A DNA stretch of 64,000 nucleotides from positions 5,144,501 to 5,208,500 of the forward strand of contig NZ_CP070506.1 in assembly GCF_016925675.1 (NCBI RefSeq). The letters are read 5' to 3'. A program made the position numbers and the translations under genes. Source of the DNA: Pseudomonas hygromyciniae. Lineage in GTDB: Bacteria; Pseudomonadota; Gammaproteobacteria; Pseudomonadales; Pseudomonadaceae. Shown piece by piece: positions 14,573 through 23,808 of this stretch. Below the pieces are notes generated by a model. The model ran no database searches. It saw nothing but the letters and a program-made list of their open reading frames with translations, and was not told the origin of the DNA. Position 1 is the first letter of the stretch. Every line of letters begins with the position of its first letter.

Positions 14573-16072
14573 TTAGCGGAACGGCGGCTCGTCGAAGCTG
14601 CGCAGTTTGCGCGAATGCAACGAGTTGAGCTCGGTGCGCAACAAGTCCACCGCCTCGATGCCGATCTTCAAGTGCTGGCTCACAGCCCGCTCATAGAACG
14701 CGTTGGCCGAACCTGGCAACTTGATTTCACTGTGCAGCGGCTTGTCCGACACACACAGCAATGTGCCGTAAGGCACCCGCAAACGGTAGCCTTGCGCGGC
14801 GATGGTGCCGCTTTCCATATCCACCGCCACCGCACGCGACAGGTTGATCAACGGCCGTTCCTGAGCCCAGCGCAGCTCCCAGTTTCGGTCGTCGTAGGTC
14901 AACACGGTGCCGGTACGCAGGCGTTTTTTCAGCTCTTCGCCCTTCTCGCCGGTGACGTTGGCCGCCGCTTGTTGCAACGCCATCTGCACTTCGGCCAGCG
15001 CCGGGATCGGGATGTTCGGCGGCACCACGCGGTCGAGAATGCCATCACGGCGCATGTAAGCGTGGGCCAGCACGTAGTCACCGATGGTCTGGGATTGGCG
15101 CAAGCCACCGCAGTGACCGATCATCAGCCAGCAATGGGGACGCAACACCGCCAGGTGGTCGGTGATGTTCTTGGCATTGGACGGGCCGACACCGATGTTG
15201 ACCAGGGTCACGCCATGGCCGTCGCTGGCCTGCAAGTGGTAGGCCGGCATCTGATAACGGTGCCAGACCACGCCTGCAGCAATGGCAGACGCTTCGCCAT
15301 GGTCCATGCCTTTTTCGATGATCACGTTGCCCGGCAACACCATGCGGATAAAGCGTGGGTCGCTGCGCAATTGTTCCAGGCCATGGACGATGAACTGGTC
15401 GACGTAACGGTGGTAGTTGGTCAGCAGAATCCACGGCTGCACATGCCGCCAATCGCTGCCGGTGTAGTGCACCAGACGGCGCAGGGAGAAATCCACGCGG
15501 GCCGCATCGAAGAGCGCCAGGGGCAGCGGATCGGTATTTTCCCAGTCATACAGACCATCAGCGATACCATCGGTGGCGGCGGACAGGTCGGTGCTCGGGA
15601 ACACCCGCGCCAGGGTCGCGGCGGTCACGCCGGAACCGGCCAACTCGTCGCCCTGCTCCACCACATAGGGGTACGGGATATTCTGCTGGCTGACGCCCAC
15701 TTCCACCGTCACGGTAAAGTCGTGCATCAACGGCACCAACTGCTCCAGCAGGTATTTGCGGAACGCCGCCGGATGGGTGACGGTGACGCTGTAGGTGCCC
15801 GGCAACTGCACCTTGGCGTAAGCGCGAGTGGTCTGTGGGACTTCGCCATGGCAGTGGTAGGTCAGGCGCAGTTCGGGGTAGCGAAAGAGCGCACGTTGTG
15901 CAGCGTCGGGCTCGACGCGATCCTTGAGGTATTGCTTGAGAGCCTGGTTGAGCGCACCGGTAGCACGCTCATGCAGAGCGGCCAGCCGGTCAACGGCCTC
16001 TTCAGCGGTTTGAACGACAACAAAAGCTTCGGTCACGGTAAGCATCCTGTGTTCTGACGTGCAGGCCTTCAT
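14573..16072 (-). CDS. amn: AMP nucleosidase
   Basis: The enzyme splits AMP to adenine and ribose 5-phosphate and tunes adenylate pools. The sequence aligns by eye along its whole length with E. coli Amn: IPYPYV, FDAARVDFSLRRLVHYTGSD, VNIGVGPSNAK, MIGHCGGLRQSQ, RTGTVLTYDDRNWELR, VDMESGTIAAQGYR and the ending HSRKLRSFDEPPFR. It is 499 residues from the ATG at 16072. A second ATG at 16045 (MLTVTEAF) is the likelier family start by content, but it has no better ribosome-binding site. It is flanked downstream by rluE and upstream by a repeat cluster. Confidence 0.94.
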   Translation of the reverse strand: MKACTSEHRMLTVTEAFVVVQTAEEAVDRLAALHERATGALNQALKQYLKDRVEPDAAQRALFRYPELRLTYHCHGEVPQTTRAYAKVQLPGTYSVTVTHPAAFRKYLLEQLVPLMHDFTVTVEVGVSQQNIPYPYVVEQGDELAGSGVTAATLARVFPSTDLSAATDGIADGLYDWENTDPLPLALFDAARVDFSLRRLVHYTGSDWRHVQPWILLTNYHRYVDQFIVHGLEQLRSDPRFIRMVLPGNVIIEKGMDHGEASAIAAGVVWHRYQMPAYHLQASDGHGVTLVNIGVGPSNAKNITDHLAVLRPHCWLMIGHCGGLRQSQTIGDYVLAHAYMRRDGILDRVVPPNIPIPALAEVQMALQQAAANVTGEKGEELKKRLRTGTVLTYDDRNWELRWAQERPLINLSRAVAVDMESGTIAAQGYRLRVPYGTLLCVSDKPLHSEIKLPGSANAFYERAVSQHLKIGIEAVDLLRTELNSLHSRKLRSFDEPPFR

Positions 16073-16167
16073 CTTGCCTGCATCGCCGCCAGACGCAAAC
16101 TCTGAATTGGCAGGCCTGATTATCCATAGGCTGACCTACCCACCTCTGAGTTGAAATGCGTTCAAAT

Positions 16168-16430
16168 GTGGGAGCTGGCTTGCCTGCGATGGCCATAGGT
16201 ATCTACACAACTTCAGAAACTGACGCCCCCGTGGCGAGCGGGCTTGCCCCACGCTGGGCTGCGAAGCAGCCCTAAACCCTGCCATCGCGGTTTATCTGAA
16301 GAAACGCGGCGGGCTTTTTGGGGCTGCTTCGCAGCCCAGCGCGGGGCAAGCCCGCTCGCCACAGGGGAGCTCATCAGTGTCTGACAGTTGTGTAGATACC
16401 TATGGCCATCGCAGGCAAATCAGCCCCTAC
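16168..16430. repeat. REPIN split by a second MITE-like element
   Basis: The left REP (GTGGGAGCTGGCTTGCCTGC, from 16168) and the right REP (GCAGGCAAATCAGCCCCTAC, to 16430) sit at the outer ends. The interior is the 211-bp element below. The 375-base gap between amn and aidB holds only these repeats. Confidence 0.85.
16194..16404. mobile_element. MITE-like palindromic element, copy 2 (211 bp)
   Basis: Left end CATAGGTATCTACACAACTT and right end AGTTGTGTAGATACCTATG are inverted repeats, the same termini as at 13285-13515. The two copies share the CAGAAACTGACG-like stretch next to the termini and the internal GTGGCGAGCGGGCTTGCCCC / CTGGGCTGCGAAGCAGCCC arms. The central loop of about 45 bases is different. 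Insertion is in the loop of a REPIN, and here no clear target duplication is visible because the flanks GATGGC and GCCATC are themselves inverted. Confidence 0.8.
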
Positions 16431-16448
16431 ATTGTTTACCGTGGTTAT

Positions 16449-18098
16449 TCAGAGCGATGGGGTTGAGCGAGCGACGATGGCCTGCACATCCACACCTCGT
16501 GGCAAGGTGCCGTACACCCGCCCCGACGACTCACCCAGGCGACTGGCGATAAACCCATCGCTGACACTGGCATTGCCCGCCTCCAGCAACAACTTTGCCT
16601 GCAACGCCACAGCGATAGCTTCGGTCAGTTGCCGCGCCCGGTACTGGATGTCCTGGGTATCCATAAACGCCAACTTCAATTGCTCGATATGCCGCGCCAG
16701 GCGCTTATCGCCATGCCCATCGCCCAATTCGACAAACAATGTCTCCAGCACCCCGGGCTCTTTCGACAAGGCCCGCAGCACGTCCAGGCATTGCACGTTG
16801 CCAGAACCTTCCCACGTCGAATTGACCGGCGCCTCACGGTACAGGCGCGGCAGGATGCTGTCCTCGACATACCCGGCGCCGCCCATGCACTCGGCGGCTT
16901 CGTTGATCATCGCCGGCGCGCGCTTGCAGATCCAATACTTGCCCACCGCCGTCACCAGCCGCGCGAACTTGGCTTGCTGCTCATCGTCCAGATGATCCAG
17001 CGCCTGGCCCATGCGCAAGCTCAAGGCCAGGGCCGCCTCGCTTTCCAGGGCCAGATCGGCCAACACGTTTTGCATCAAGGGCTGCTCACTGAGCACGCGA
17101 CCACCCACCAAACGATGGGCACAATGATGGCTGGCCTGGGTCAGCGCCTGGCGCATCAAGGCGCTGGAGCCGACCATGCAATCGAAACGGGTCATGGCGA
17201 CCATTTCGATGATGGTCGGTACGCCACGGCCTTCTTCGCCGACCATCCAGGCCAGGGCGCCACGGAACTCGACTTCACTGGACGCATTGGAGCAATTGCC
17301 GAGTTTGTTTTTCAGGCGCTGGATATAGAACTGGTTACGCGTGTCATCCGGGCGCTGGCGGGGCAGTAGGAAACAGGTCAGGCCCTTGTCGGTCTGCGCC
17401 AGGGTCAGAAAGGCATCGCACATCGGCGCCGAGCAGAACCACTTATGCCCCACCAACTCATAGGGCTGGCCAGGGCCGCCAGTACCCACGGGGTAAGCGC
17501 GGGTGGTATTGGCACGCACGTCGGTGCCGCCCTGTTTCTCGGTCATGGCCATGCCGATGGTTGCGCCGGCCTTATGGGCGATGCCGACGTTGCGCGGATC
17601 ATATTCGGTGTTGAGGATTTTCCCCAGCCAGGTGTCGGCCAGGTCCGGTTGCAGGCGCAGTGCCGGCACGCAGGCGAAGGTCATGGTCAGCGGGCAACCC
17701 GTGCCGGCTTCGGCCTGGCTGTGCAGGTAGGTCAAGGCCGCACGGGCGACATGGGCACCCGCCTGGGGATGGGCCCAGGGCAGCGACGGCAGGCCATGTT
17801 CGACGGCGGTGCGCATCAGTTGGTGATACGCCGGGTGGAACTCCACCAGGTCAATGCGGTGACCATAGCGATCATGGCTGCTGAACACCGGCTTGTTCTG
17901 ATTCGCCAGGAACCCGGCCTCCATCAGCGGCCCGCCCGCCAAGGCGCCATAGGCATCGATACGCGCCTCGGCCCAGCCCGCGCCAAAGCGCCGCGACCAT
18001 TCCTGCAGGGGCAGGTCGAGCCGATACAGATTGGCGCCGTCCAGGGACGGCGGCTGGTTGGTGACGTCGTGGGTTTCGGCGAACTGGTGCAGATTCAT
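16449..18098 (-). CDS. aidB: Acyl-CoA dehydrogenase family protein AidB
   Basis: This 549-residue flavoprotein is related to E. coli AidB, part of the adaptive response to alkylation damage. It has the AidB/acyl-CoA dehydrogenase signatures GMAMTEKQGGTDVRANTTRA, HKWFCSAPMCDAFL, FIQRLKNKLGNCSNASSEVE-like residues (IQRLKNKLGNCSNASSE) and ECMGGAGYVEDSILPRLYRE with VNSTWEGSGNVQCLDVLRAL. The last motif contains the Glu that serves as base in isovaleryl-CoA dehydrogenase-type enzymes. AidB binds DNA through its C-terminal domain, which is of full length here. No ada or alkB neighbour is seen in the window, although mpg lies near 56.5 kb. Confidence 0.88.
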   Translation of the reverse strand: MNLHQFAETHDVTNQPPSLDGANLYRLDLPLQEWSRRFGAGWAEARIDAYGALAGGPLMEAGFLANQNKPVFSSHDRYGHRIDLVEFHPAYHQLMRTAVEHGLPSLPWAHPQAGAHVARAALTYLHSQAEAGTGCPLTMTFACVPALRLQPDLADTWLGKILNTEYDPRNVGIAHKAGATIGMAMTEKQGGTDVRANTTRAYPVGTGGPGQPYELVGHKWFCSAPMCDAFLTLAQTDKGLTCFLLPRQRPDDTRNQFYIQRLKNKLGNCSNASSEVEFRGALAWMVGEEGRGVPTIIEMVAMTRFDCMVGSSALMRQALTQASHHCAHRLVGGRVLSEQPLMQNVLADLALESEAALALSLRMGQALDHLDDEQQAKFARLVTAVGKYWICKRAPAMINEAAECMGGAGYVEDSILPRLYREAPVNSTWEGSGNVQCLDVLRALSKEPGVLETLFVELGDGHGDKRLARHIEQLKLAFMDTQDIQYRARQLTEAIAVALQAKLLLEAGNASVSDGFIASRLGESSGRVYGTLPRGVDVQAIVARSTPSL

Positions 18099-18186
18099 GA
18101 CGGGCCTCCTGAGAAAAGGCCACGCTGATGGAGGCCTTAAATTCAGTTAAGCATCGTCACTGCGCTTAAAAAAGTGGCATATACGC

Positions 18187-20556
18187 CTAACTGCCGGCGC
18201 TTTCGCCCTCTAGCGGGCACAGCAGGCGCCGCTGCAATACGGCCTGCAACAGCTCAAACCGTACTGGCTTGAGCAACTGCTCGGAAAGGCCAATGCCATG
18301 ACAATGCTGGCGTGCGCCGCCTTGCAGGGAGTCACTCAAGGCGATCACCGGCAGCTCAGCACAGCCGGGCAAGGCGCGGATCTGGCAGCACAGGGAGAAG
18401 CCATCCTCGGGCACATCCAGCAGCACCGCATCAAACGCCCCAGCCTGCAGCATGGACAGGGCCACGGGGCCACTGTCCGCCACTTTCACCCGGTAACCCA
18501 GCTTGAGCAACATGCCGCGCAAGACCAATTGCGTGACGTTGTTCTCGTCCACCAACAGTACCGTGCAATCCTGTGGCGCGCGGTGCAGCTCCACGGCCCG
18601 GGCCGGCTCCGGCGGCACCGCAATGACGGCCACCTCCAGCTGAAAACGGCTGCCTTTGCGCGGCTCGGAATGATGGGTCAGGCGCCCGCCGAGCAACTCG
18701 ATCAACTGCCGACAGATCGCCAGGCCAATGCCCAGGCCGCCATATTCACGGGTGGTCGAGCCATCCACCTGGAAGAAGCGCTGATACAGGGTCGCTTCAT
18801 CCAGATGCGCAAAACCGATTCCGGAGTCGGTGACGATAAAGGTCAGATCCAGATGACCATCAGGCCGCGGCACGCCCACCACCCGCAGGCGCACGGCGCC
18901 TTCATGGGTGAACTTGAACGCGTTATCCAGCAGGCATTCCAGGCACTGCATCAGCTTGCCAGCGTCGCCCTCCAGGCGATCGGGCAACTGGCCAGCCACA
19001 TCGATGGAGAACTCCAGGCCCTTGCCTTGGGCATTACCCTGGAATTGCTGGCGCAAGGTATCCAGCACCCCACGCAGGCTGAACACTTGCGCCTGCGCGC
19101 TAAGGCGGCCGGCTTGCAATTCGGTGAGGGTGAGGATGCCATTGACCATGCGCATCATGTCCCGCGCCGAGCCGGCGGCGGTGTGCTGGTATTGCGCCAG
19201 GTCCCCGGCCAGGGGCACGGTCTGCATCAACTCCAATGAACCGATCACCCCATTCATCGGCGTGCGCAGTTCATGGGTCAGGGTCGCGAGGAATTCGTCT
19301 TTCAACTGGTTGCTGTGGGCCAGTTGCTGGTTGAGCACTTCCAGTTTCTGGCTGGCATCAAACAGGATTTGCGCCTGCTGTTCGCGCATCGCGTTGATTC
19401 GGTCGGCCAGGGCCAGGGACAACAGGGCGACTTCGATGGCCGAGCCGATCTGGCTCGAATACATGGTGAGAAACACGTTGGGCAAGTAGCCCAGCACCAT
19501 CATCGTGTTGACCACCCCGCCGATCAGGAACGCCGACCAGGCGATGATGAAATACCGTGCCACGCGCTGGCCGCAGCACCAGGCCTTGATCCCGGCGACA
19601 AAGATGGTCACGGTAAAAACCAGGGCCAGCGCGGTCGCCAGGCGCAGGGCAAGCGCGTAGCTGGTCATCAGCGACAACAACATCACCACCGCCCCTGTGC
19701 CCACCAGCATCAGCAGCAGCCGGTCCAGCCAGCGACTATAGAGGGCGGTGTGCAGGAAGCTGCGGGCAAACAGGCTGCCGAACAACGCTGACGCGCCGAT
19801 CAGGAACGGCGTCGCCGCATTCGCCCACCAAGGGTTGTCAGGCCAGAAGTACTCCACCGCCGCGCCATTCACCGAGAGCTGGTACATGCCGAACGAGGCG
19901 ATATAGAAGATGTAATAGAGGTAGCTGGTGTCGCGCACGCTGAGGTAGATGAACAGGTTGTACACCAGCATGCCCAGCAGCACGCCATAGATCAGGCCCA
20001 GCACGTACAGGCGCAGTGGCTGGTCTTCCAGGTACGCAGTGCTCGACCACAGGGTCAACGGCGCCTGGATCGAACCTTCGCTTTGCAGGCGCAGATAGAG
20101 CGTTTTCTGTTCACCGGCCTTGAAGTCGACATTGAACAAGTAATTGTTCTGGTGAATCTCACGGCTGGCAAAGGGCAATGCGTCCCCGGTGCGCCCGGCC
20201 AGGCGGTAGCCACCGGCACCATCGGGAACGTACAACTCCAGATGATCAAGGGGCGGATAGGCCAGCTCCAGCAGCCAGGTGCGCTGGGCCTGGGGATCCT
20301 TGGGCAGGTAATGCAGGTCGACCTTGAGCCAGAACGCCGAGCGTGAATAGCCGGCATTGAGGGTGTCTTTATCATGGCGGGTGTAACGACTGGCCAGTGC
20401 CGCAGAACGGGCATCGGCGATGGTGACGCTACCACTTGGGTCTTCGAGTACTTGCATGACCCGGCCCAAGGGAAGGCTTCGGGTAGTTTCATTGAACTCA
20501 ACGGCGCCGGCCAACATCGGCAGCCCACACAAGAGAAACATCAGCAAATAGCGCAT
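18187..20556 (-). CDS. ladS: Hybrid sensor histidine kinase LadS
   Basis: This is a 789-residue membrane hybrid kinase. It has a signal peptide (1-18), a periplasmic 7TMR-DISMED2 domain (about 25-170), seven membrane spans (about 180-385) and a short coiled coil. HisKA has the H box FLATLTHELRTPMNG (His428); HATPase_c follows (about 530-645), then a receiver domain (about 670-785) with Asp714 and Lys763. This architecture and its place next to thiD-thiE-hemL match P. aeruginosa LadS (PA3974). LadS passes phosphate to the GacS/GacA system, raises rsmY/rsmZ and favours biofilm over acute virulence; the DISMED2 domain senses calcium there. The receiver loop after Asp714 (DVPEDG) is shorter than the usual DxxMPxMDG. 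It is divergent from thiD. Confidence 0.88.
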   Translation of the reverse strand: MRYLLMFLLCGLPMLAGAVEFNETTRSLPLGRVMQVLEDPSGSVTIADARSAALASRYTRHDKDTLNAGYSRSAFWLKVDLHYLPKDPQAQRTWLLELAYPPLDHLELYVPDGAGGYRLAGRTGDALPFASREIHQNNYLFNVDFKAGEQKTLYLRLQSEGSIQAPLTLWSSTAYLEDQPLRLYVLGLIYGVLLGMLVYNLFIYLSVRDTSYLYYIFYIASFGMYQLSVNGAAVEYFWPDNPWWANAATPFLIGASALFGSLFARSFLHTALYSRWLDRLLLMLVGTGAVVMLLSLMTSYALALRLATALALVFTVTIFVAGIKAWCCGQRVARYFIIAWSAFLIGGVVNTMMVLGYLPNVFLTMYSSQIGSAIEVALLSLALADRINAMREQQAQILFDASQKLEVLNQQLAHSNQLKDEFLATLTHELRTPMNGVIGSLELMQTVPLAGDLAQYQHTAAGSARDMMRMVNGILTLTELQAGRLSAQAQVFSLRGVLDTLRQQFQGNAQGKGLEFSIDVAGQLPDRLEGDAGKLMQCLECLLDNAFKFTHEGAVRLRVVGVPRPDGHLDLTFIVTDSGIGFAHLDEATLYQRFFQVDGSTTREYGGLGIGLAICRQLIELLGGRLTHHSEPRKGSRFQLEVAVIAVPPEPARAVELHRAPQDCTVLLVDENNVTQLVLRGMLLKLGYRVKVADSGPVALSMLQAGAFDAVLLDVPEDGFSLCCQIRALPGCAELPVIALSDSLQGGARQHCHGIGLSEQLLKPVRFELLQAVLQRRLLCPLEGESAGS

Positions 20557-20842
20557 AGAGCCCCAGCGTGGCCTGTCCGGTTATGTCAAAAGCCCCCCAT
20601 TCCTTTTGAGAAGACGTACACCGGCGATACATTAAGTTGTTTGGATCCACTCTAGCATAGCCGCTAAAGGCCAAAAGACACCATTGAAATAATTTTTTGA
20701 AAGGCTCTAAAACGGGCCTTTCAGGGCACAACGTGCTGGAATTGCATGATAGCCCGTAGCCATCTCCCCAAGTGTTTCCGCCGGAAATACATGCGTTGCC
20801 CGACAGCCACGCAAAAAGCGTTTGGTGGTAAGCTCGCGCACC

Positions 20843-21640
20843 ATGAATATCTACAGCTCTCGCCCCGTTGTCCTCTGTCTCTCCGGCCATGATCCCAGTG
20901 GTGGCGCCGGCTTGCAGGCAGATATCGAAGCCCTGCTCGCCCAAGGCTGTCACGCGGCCCCGGCCGTGACCGCGCTGACCGTGCAGAACACCGTGAATGT
21001 CAGCGATTTCCGCGTGCTCGATCGCGAGTGGGTGTTGGCCCAGGCCAACGCCGTGCTTGGCGACTCCGAAGTCGCGGCGGTCAAGTTGGGCATGCTCGGT
21101 TCCACCGTGATGGTGGATACCGTGGTCGAACTGCTGCAGCAGCACCCCCACCTGCCGGTGGTCTGCGACCCGGTGCTGCGTGCCGGTGGCGGTGGCAGCC
21201 TGGGCAAGGATGAAGTCGGCTATGCGATGCGCGAGCGGCTGTTGCCGTTGTCGCTGATTGCCACGCCCAACTTGCCTGAGGCACGCATCCTCGCCGAACT
21301 GCCCGATGGCACGGCAGACGAATGCGCCGAGAAACTACTGCCGTTTATCAAGCACCTGTTGATCACCGGCGGCCACGGCGACGAGCATGAGGTGCACAAT
21401 CGCCTGTACAGCCGCGACGGCACGCGCCGCACCTTCACCTGCCAGCGCCTGCCAGGCAGCTATCACGGCTCCGGCTGCACCCTGGCCAGCGCCCTCGCCG
21501 GTCGCCTGGCCCAGGGCGAAGGCTTGGCCAGCGCCGTGGAGTCGGCACTCAATTACACCTGGCGCACCCTGCGGGACGCCGAACAACTGGGCCAGGGGCA
21601 GTTTGTGCCGCGGCGCCTGCCACTGGATTTCTGTTCGTAA
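20843..21640 (+). CDS. thiD: Bifunctional hydroxymethylpyrimidine kinase/phosphomethylpyrimidine kinase
   Basis: ThiD phosphorylates HMP to HMP-P and then HMP-PP for thiamine synthesis. The 265-residue protein has the ribokinase-fold motifs LSGHDPSGGAGLQADIEALL, the VKLGMLGS stretch, CDPVLRAGGGG and the anion-hole motif GSYHGSGCTLASALAG. The start at 20843 (MNIYSSRPVVLCLSG) is preferred over an ATG 21 bases upstream. It is followed 18 bases later by thiE and then hemL in one probable operon. No TPP riboswitch is recognisable in the 285-base region upstream, which is shared with the divergent ladS. Confidence 0.94.
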   Translation: MNIYSSRPVVLCLSGHDPSGGAGLQADIEALLAQGCHAAPAVTALTVQNTVNVSDFRVLDREWVLAQANAVLGDSEVAAVKLGMLGSTVMVDTVVELLQQHPHLPVVCDPVLRAGGGGSLGKDEVGYAMRERLLPLSLIATPNLPEARILAELPDGTADECAEKLLPFIKHLLITGGHGDEHEVHNRLYSRDGTRRTFTCQRLPGSYHGSGCTLASALAGRLAQGEGLASAVESALNYTWRTLRDAEQLGQGQFVPRRLPLDFCS

Positions 21641-21658
21641 CACCAAGGGGCCTGCTCG

Positions 21659-22282
21659 ATGAAACTACGTGGCCTGTATGCCATTACCGACAGCCAACTA
21701 TTGGCCGGTAAGTTCCTGTCCTACGTCGAGGCCGCGCTGGAAGGCGGCGTGACCTTGCTGCAATACCGCGATAAAAGCAGCGACGAGGCCCGTCGCCTGC
21801 GCGAAGCCGAAGCGCTGCGTGACCTGTGCTCGCGCTACAAGACCCAGTTGATCATCAATGATGACGCCGAACTGGCCGCGCGTCTTGGCGTCGGCGTCCA
21901 CCTGGGCCAGACCGACGGCCCACTGACCCCGGCCCGGGCGTTGCTGGGGCGCAATGCAATCATCGGTTCCACCTGTCATAGCCAGATCGAACTGGCTGAA
22001 CAGGCCGCGCGCGAAGGCGCCAGCTATGTTGCCTTTGGCCGTTTCTTCAACTCCACGACCAAACCCGGTGCGTCCGCGGCCACCGTTGAAATGCTGGCCC
22101 AGGCCCGCGCCCGCTTGCAGGTACCGATCTGCGTGATTGGTGGTATCACCCTGGAAAACGCCGCGCCCCTGGTGGAACACGGTGCCGATCTGCTGGCAGT
22201 TGTCCACGGCCTGTTCGGTGCCGACAGCCCCCAGGAAGTGACGCGCCGCGCCCGCGCCTTCAACGAACTCCTCAAATCCTGA
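21659..22282 (+). CDS. thiE: Thiamine-phosphate synthase
   Basis: ThiE joins HMP-PP and thiazole phosphate to give thiamine phosphate. The 207-residue TIM-barrel protein has [35 protein letters not shown], the [16 protein letters not shown] segment, [14 protein letters not shown] and [20 protein letters not shown], all matching the substrate and pyrophosphate sites of the family. Its product pathway follows directly from thiD, 18 bases upstream. hemL starts 17 bases after its stop. Confidence 0.94.
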   Translation: MKLRGLYAITDSQLLAGKFLSYVEAALEGGVTLLQYRDKSSDEARRLREAEALRDLCSRYKTQLIINDDAELAARLGVGVHLGQTDGPLTPARALLGRNAIIGSTCHSQIELAEQAAREGASYVAFGRFFNSTTKPGASAATVEMLAQARARLQVPICVIGGITLENAAPLVEHGADLLAVVHGLFGADSPQEVTRRARAFNELLKS

Positions 22283-22299
22283 ATTCAGAGAGCCTGCCC

Positions 22300-23583
22300 A
22301 TGTCTCGTTCCGAAACCCTGTTTGCCAATGCCCAGAAACATATCCCCGGCGGTGTGAACTCCCCCGTGCGCGCGTTCAAGAGCGTTGGCGGCACCCCGTT
22401 GTTCTTCAAGCACGCCGAAGGCGCCTACGTCACCGACGAAGATGACAAGCGCTATGTGGACTATGTGGGTTCCTGGGGCCCGATGATTCTCGGCCACAGC
22501 CACCCCGAGGTGCTGGACGCGGTACGCAAGCAACTGGAGCACGGCCTGTCCTATGGCGCGCCAACCGCCATGGAAACCGAGATGGCTGACCTGGTGTGCT
22601 CGATCGTGCCGTCGATGGAGATGGTGCGCATGGTCAGCTCCGGCACCGAGGCGACCATGAGCGCAATCCGCCTGGCCCGTGGCTTCACCGGCCGCGACAG
22701 CATCATCAAGTTCGAAGGCTGCTACCACGGCCATTCCGACAGCCTGCTGGTCAAGGCCGGCTCGGGCCTGCTGACCCAGGGCGTACCGAGTTCGGCGGGC
22801 GTGCCGGCGGCGTTTGCCAAGCACACCCTGACCTTGCCGTTCAATGACATCGCCGCCGTCGAAAAAATGCTCAGCGAAGTCGGCCAGGACGTAGCGTGCA
22901 TCATCGTCGAGCCGGTCGCCGGCAACATGAACTGCGTGCCACCGGCGCCGGGTTTCCTCGAAGGCCTGCGCGAGCAGTGCGACAAGCATGGCGTGGTGTT
23001 GATTTTCGACGAAGTGATGACCGGTTTCCGTGTTGCCCTCGGCGGTGCCCAGGCCTACTACGGCGTCACCCCGGACCTGAGCACTTTCGGCAAGATCATT
23101 GGCGGCGGCATGCCAGTCGGCTGCTTCGGCGGCAAGCGCGAAATCATGCAGCACATCGCGCCGCTGGGCCCGGTCTACCAGGCCGGCACCCTGTCCGGTA
23201 ACCCGCTGGCCATGGCCGCCGGCCTGACTACCCTGCGCCTGATCAGCCGCCCGGGCTTCCACGCCGAGCTGACCGACTACACCACGCGCCTGCTGGACGG
23301 CCTGCAACAACGCGCCGATGCGGCGGGCATCCCGTTCGTCACCACCCAGGCCGGTGGCATGTTCGGCCTGTATTTCAGCGGTGCCGACGACATCGTGACC
23401 TTTGACGATGTGATGGGCAGCGATGCCAACCTGTTCAAGCGCTTCTTCCACCTGATGCTCGAAGGCGGTGTGTACCTGGCACCGAGTGCCTTTGAGGCCG
23501 GTTTCACCTCCATCGCCCATGGCGACGCCGAGCTGAAGCTGACTCTGGACGCCGCCGAACGTGCCTTCGCCGCACTGAAGTAA
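22300..23583 (+). CDS. hemL: Glutamate-1-semialdehyde 2,1-aminomutase
   Basis: HemL converts glutamate-1-semialdehyde to 5-aminolevulinate, the first common heme precursor in the C5 pathway. The 427-residue PLP enzyme carries [19 protein letters not shown] at the N terminus, [54 protein letters not shown] and the PLP-lysine motif [12 protein letters not shown]. It is the last gene of the thiD-thiE-hemL run; a hairpin follows its stop. Confidence 0.96.
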   Translation: MSRSETLFANAQKHIPGGVNSPVRAFKSVGGTPLFFKHAEGAYVTDEDDKRYVDYVGSWGPMILGHSHPEVLDAVRKQLEHGLSYGAPTAMETEMADLVCSIVPSMEMVRMVSSGTEATMSAIRLARGFTGRDSIIKFEGCYHGHSDSLLVKAGSGLLTQGVPSSAGVPAAFAKHTLTLPFNDIAAVEKMLSEVGQDVACIIVEPVAGNMNCVPPAPGFLEGLREQCDKHGVVLIFDEVMTGFRVALGGAQAYYGVTPDLSTFGKIIGGGMPVGCFGGKREIMQHIAPLGPVYQAGTLSGNPLAMAAGLTTLRLISRPGFHAELTDYTTRLLDGLQQRADAAGIPFVTTQAGGMFGLYFSGADDIVTFDDVMGSDANLFKRFFHLMLEGGVYLAPSAFEAGFTSIAHGDAELKLTLDAAERAFAALK

Positions 23584-23595
23584 ACCAGCCACAAC

Positions 23596-23620
23596 CTGAC
23601 GTCGCCCCTGGCGGCGTCAG
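23596..23620 (+). terminator. Probable terminator after hemL
   Basis: CTGACGTCGCC-CCT-GGCGGCGTCAG forms an 11-bp stem (one G-T pair) with a three-base loop, 13 bases after the hemL stop. The following ATTTGCTACCTTGC is only moderately T-rich. Confidence 0.6.
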
Positions 23621-23719
23621 ATTTGCTACCTTGCTTACAGAAATTTCCTTCTTTTTTCGAGAAATCACCTGCAATCCGGCAGATAACTTGCCCATGCAGC
23701 AGAAAAACGAGTAAAGACT

Positions 23720-23749
23720 TTGTAAGCAGGGGCCTGCTTATTTCATAAT
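23720..23749 (+). promoter_or_regulatory. Candidate promoter with an 18-base palindrome in the spacer
   Basis: TTGTAA (23720-23725) and CATAAT (23744-23749) are 18 bases apart, 60 bases before the ATG of the Sel1/TPR gene. Between and overlapping them lies TAAGCAGG-GG-CCTGCTTA (23723-23740), a perfect inverted repeat with 8-base arms. A dimeric repressor bound there would block the promoter. The regulator is unknown. Confidence 0.45.
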
Positions 23750-23808
23750 GCGCGCTTATTGGATCCCCACGTGGCTCCACGCGCCCCGTCAGAGGTAAGT
23801 CGATTCCC

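Noticed and set aside
20557..20842. Search for a TPP riboswitch upstream of thiD
   Set aside because: The conserved CTGAGA and ACCTGA-type elements are not found; the region appears to hold only divergent promoters for ladS and thiD.
22285..23592. 435-codon frame opposite hemL
   Set aside because: Shadow of hemL; the sequence is His/Gln-rich and lacks a plausible start region.
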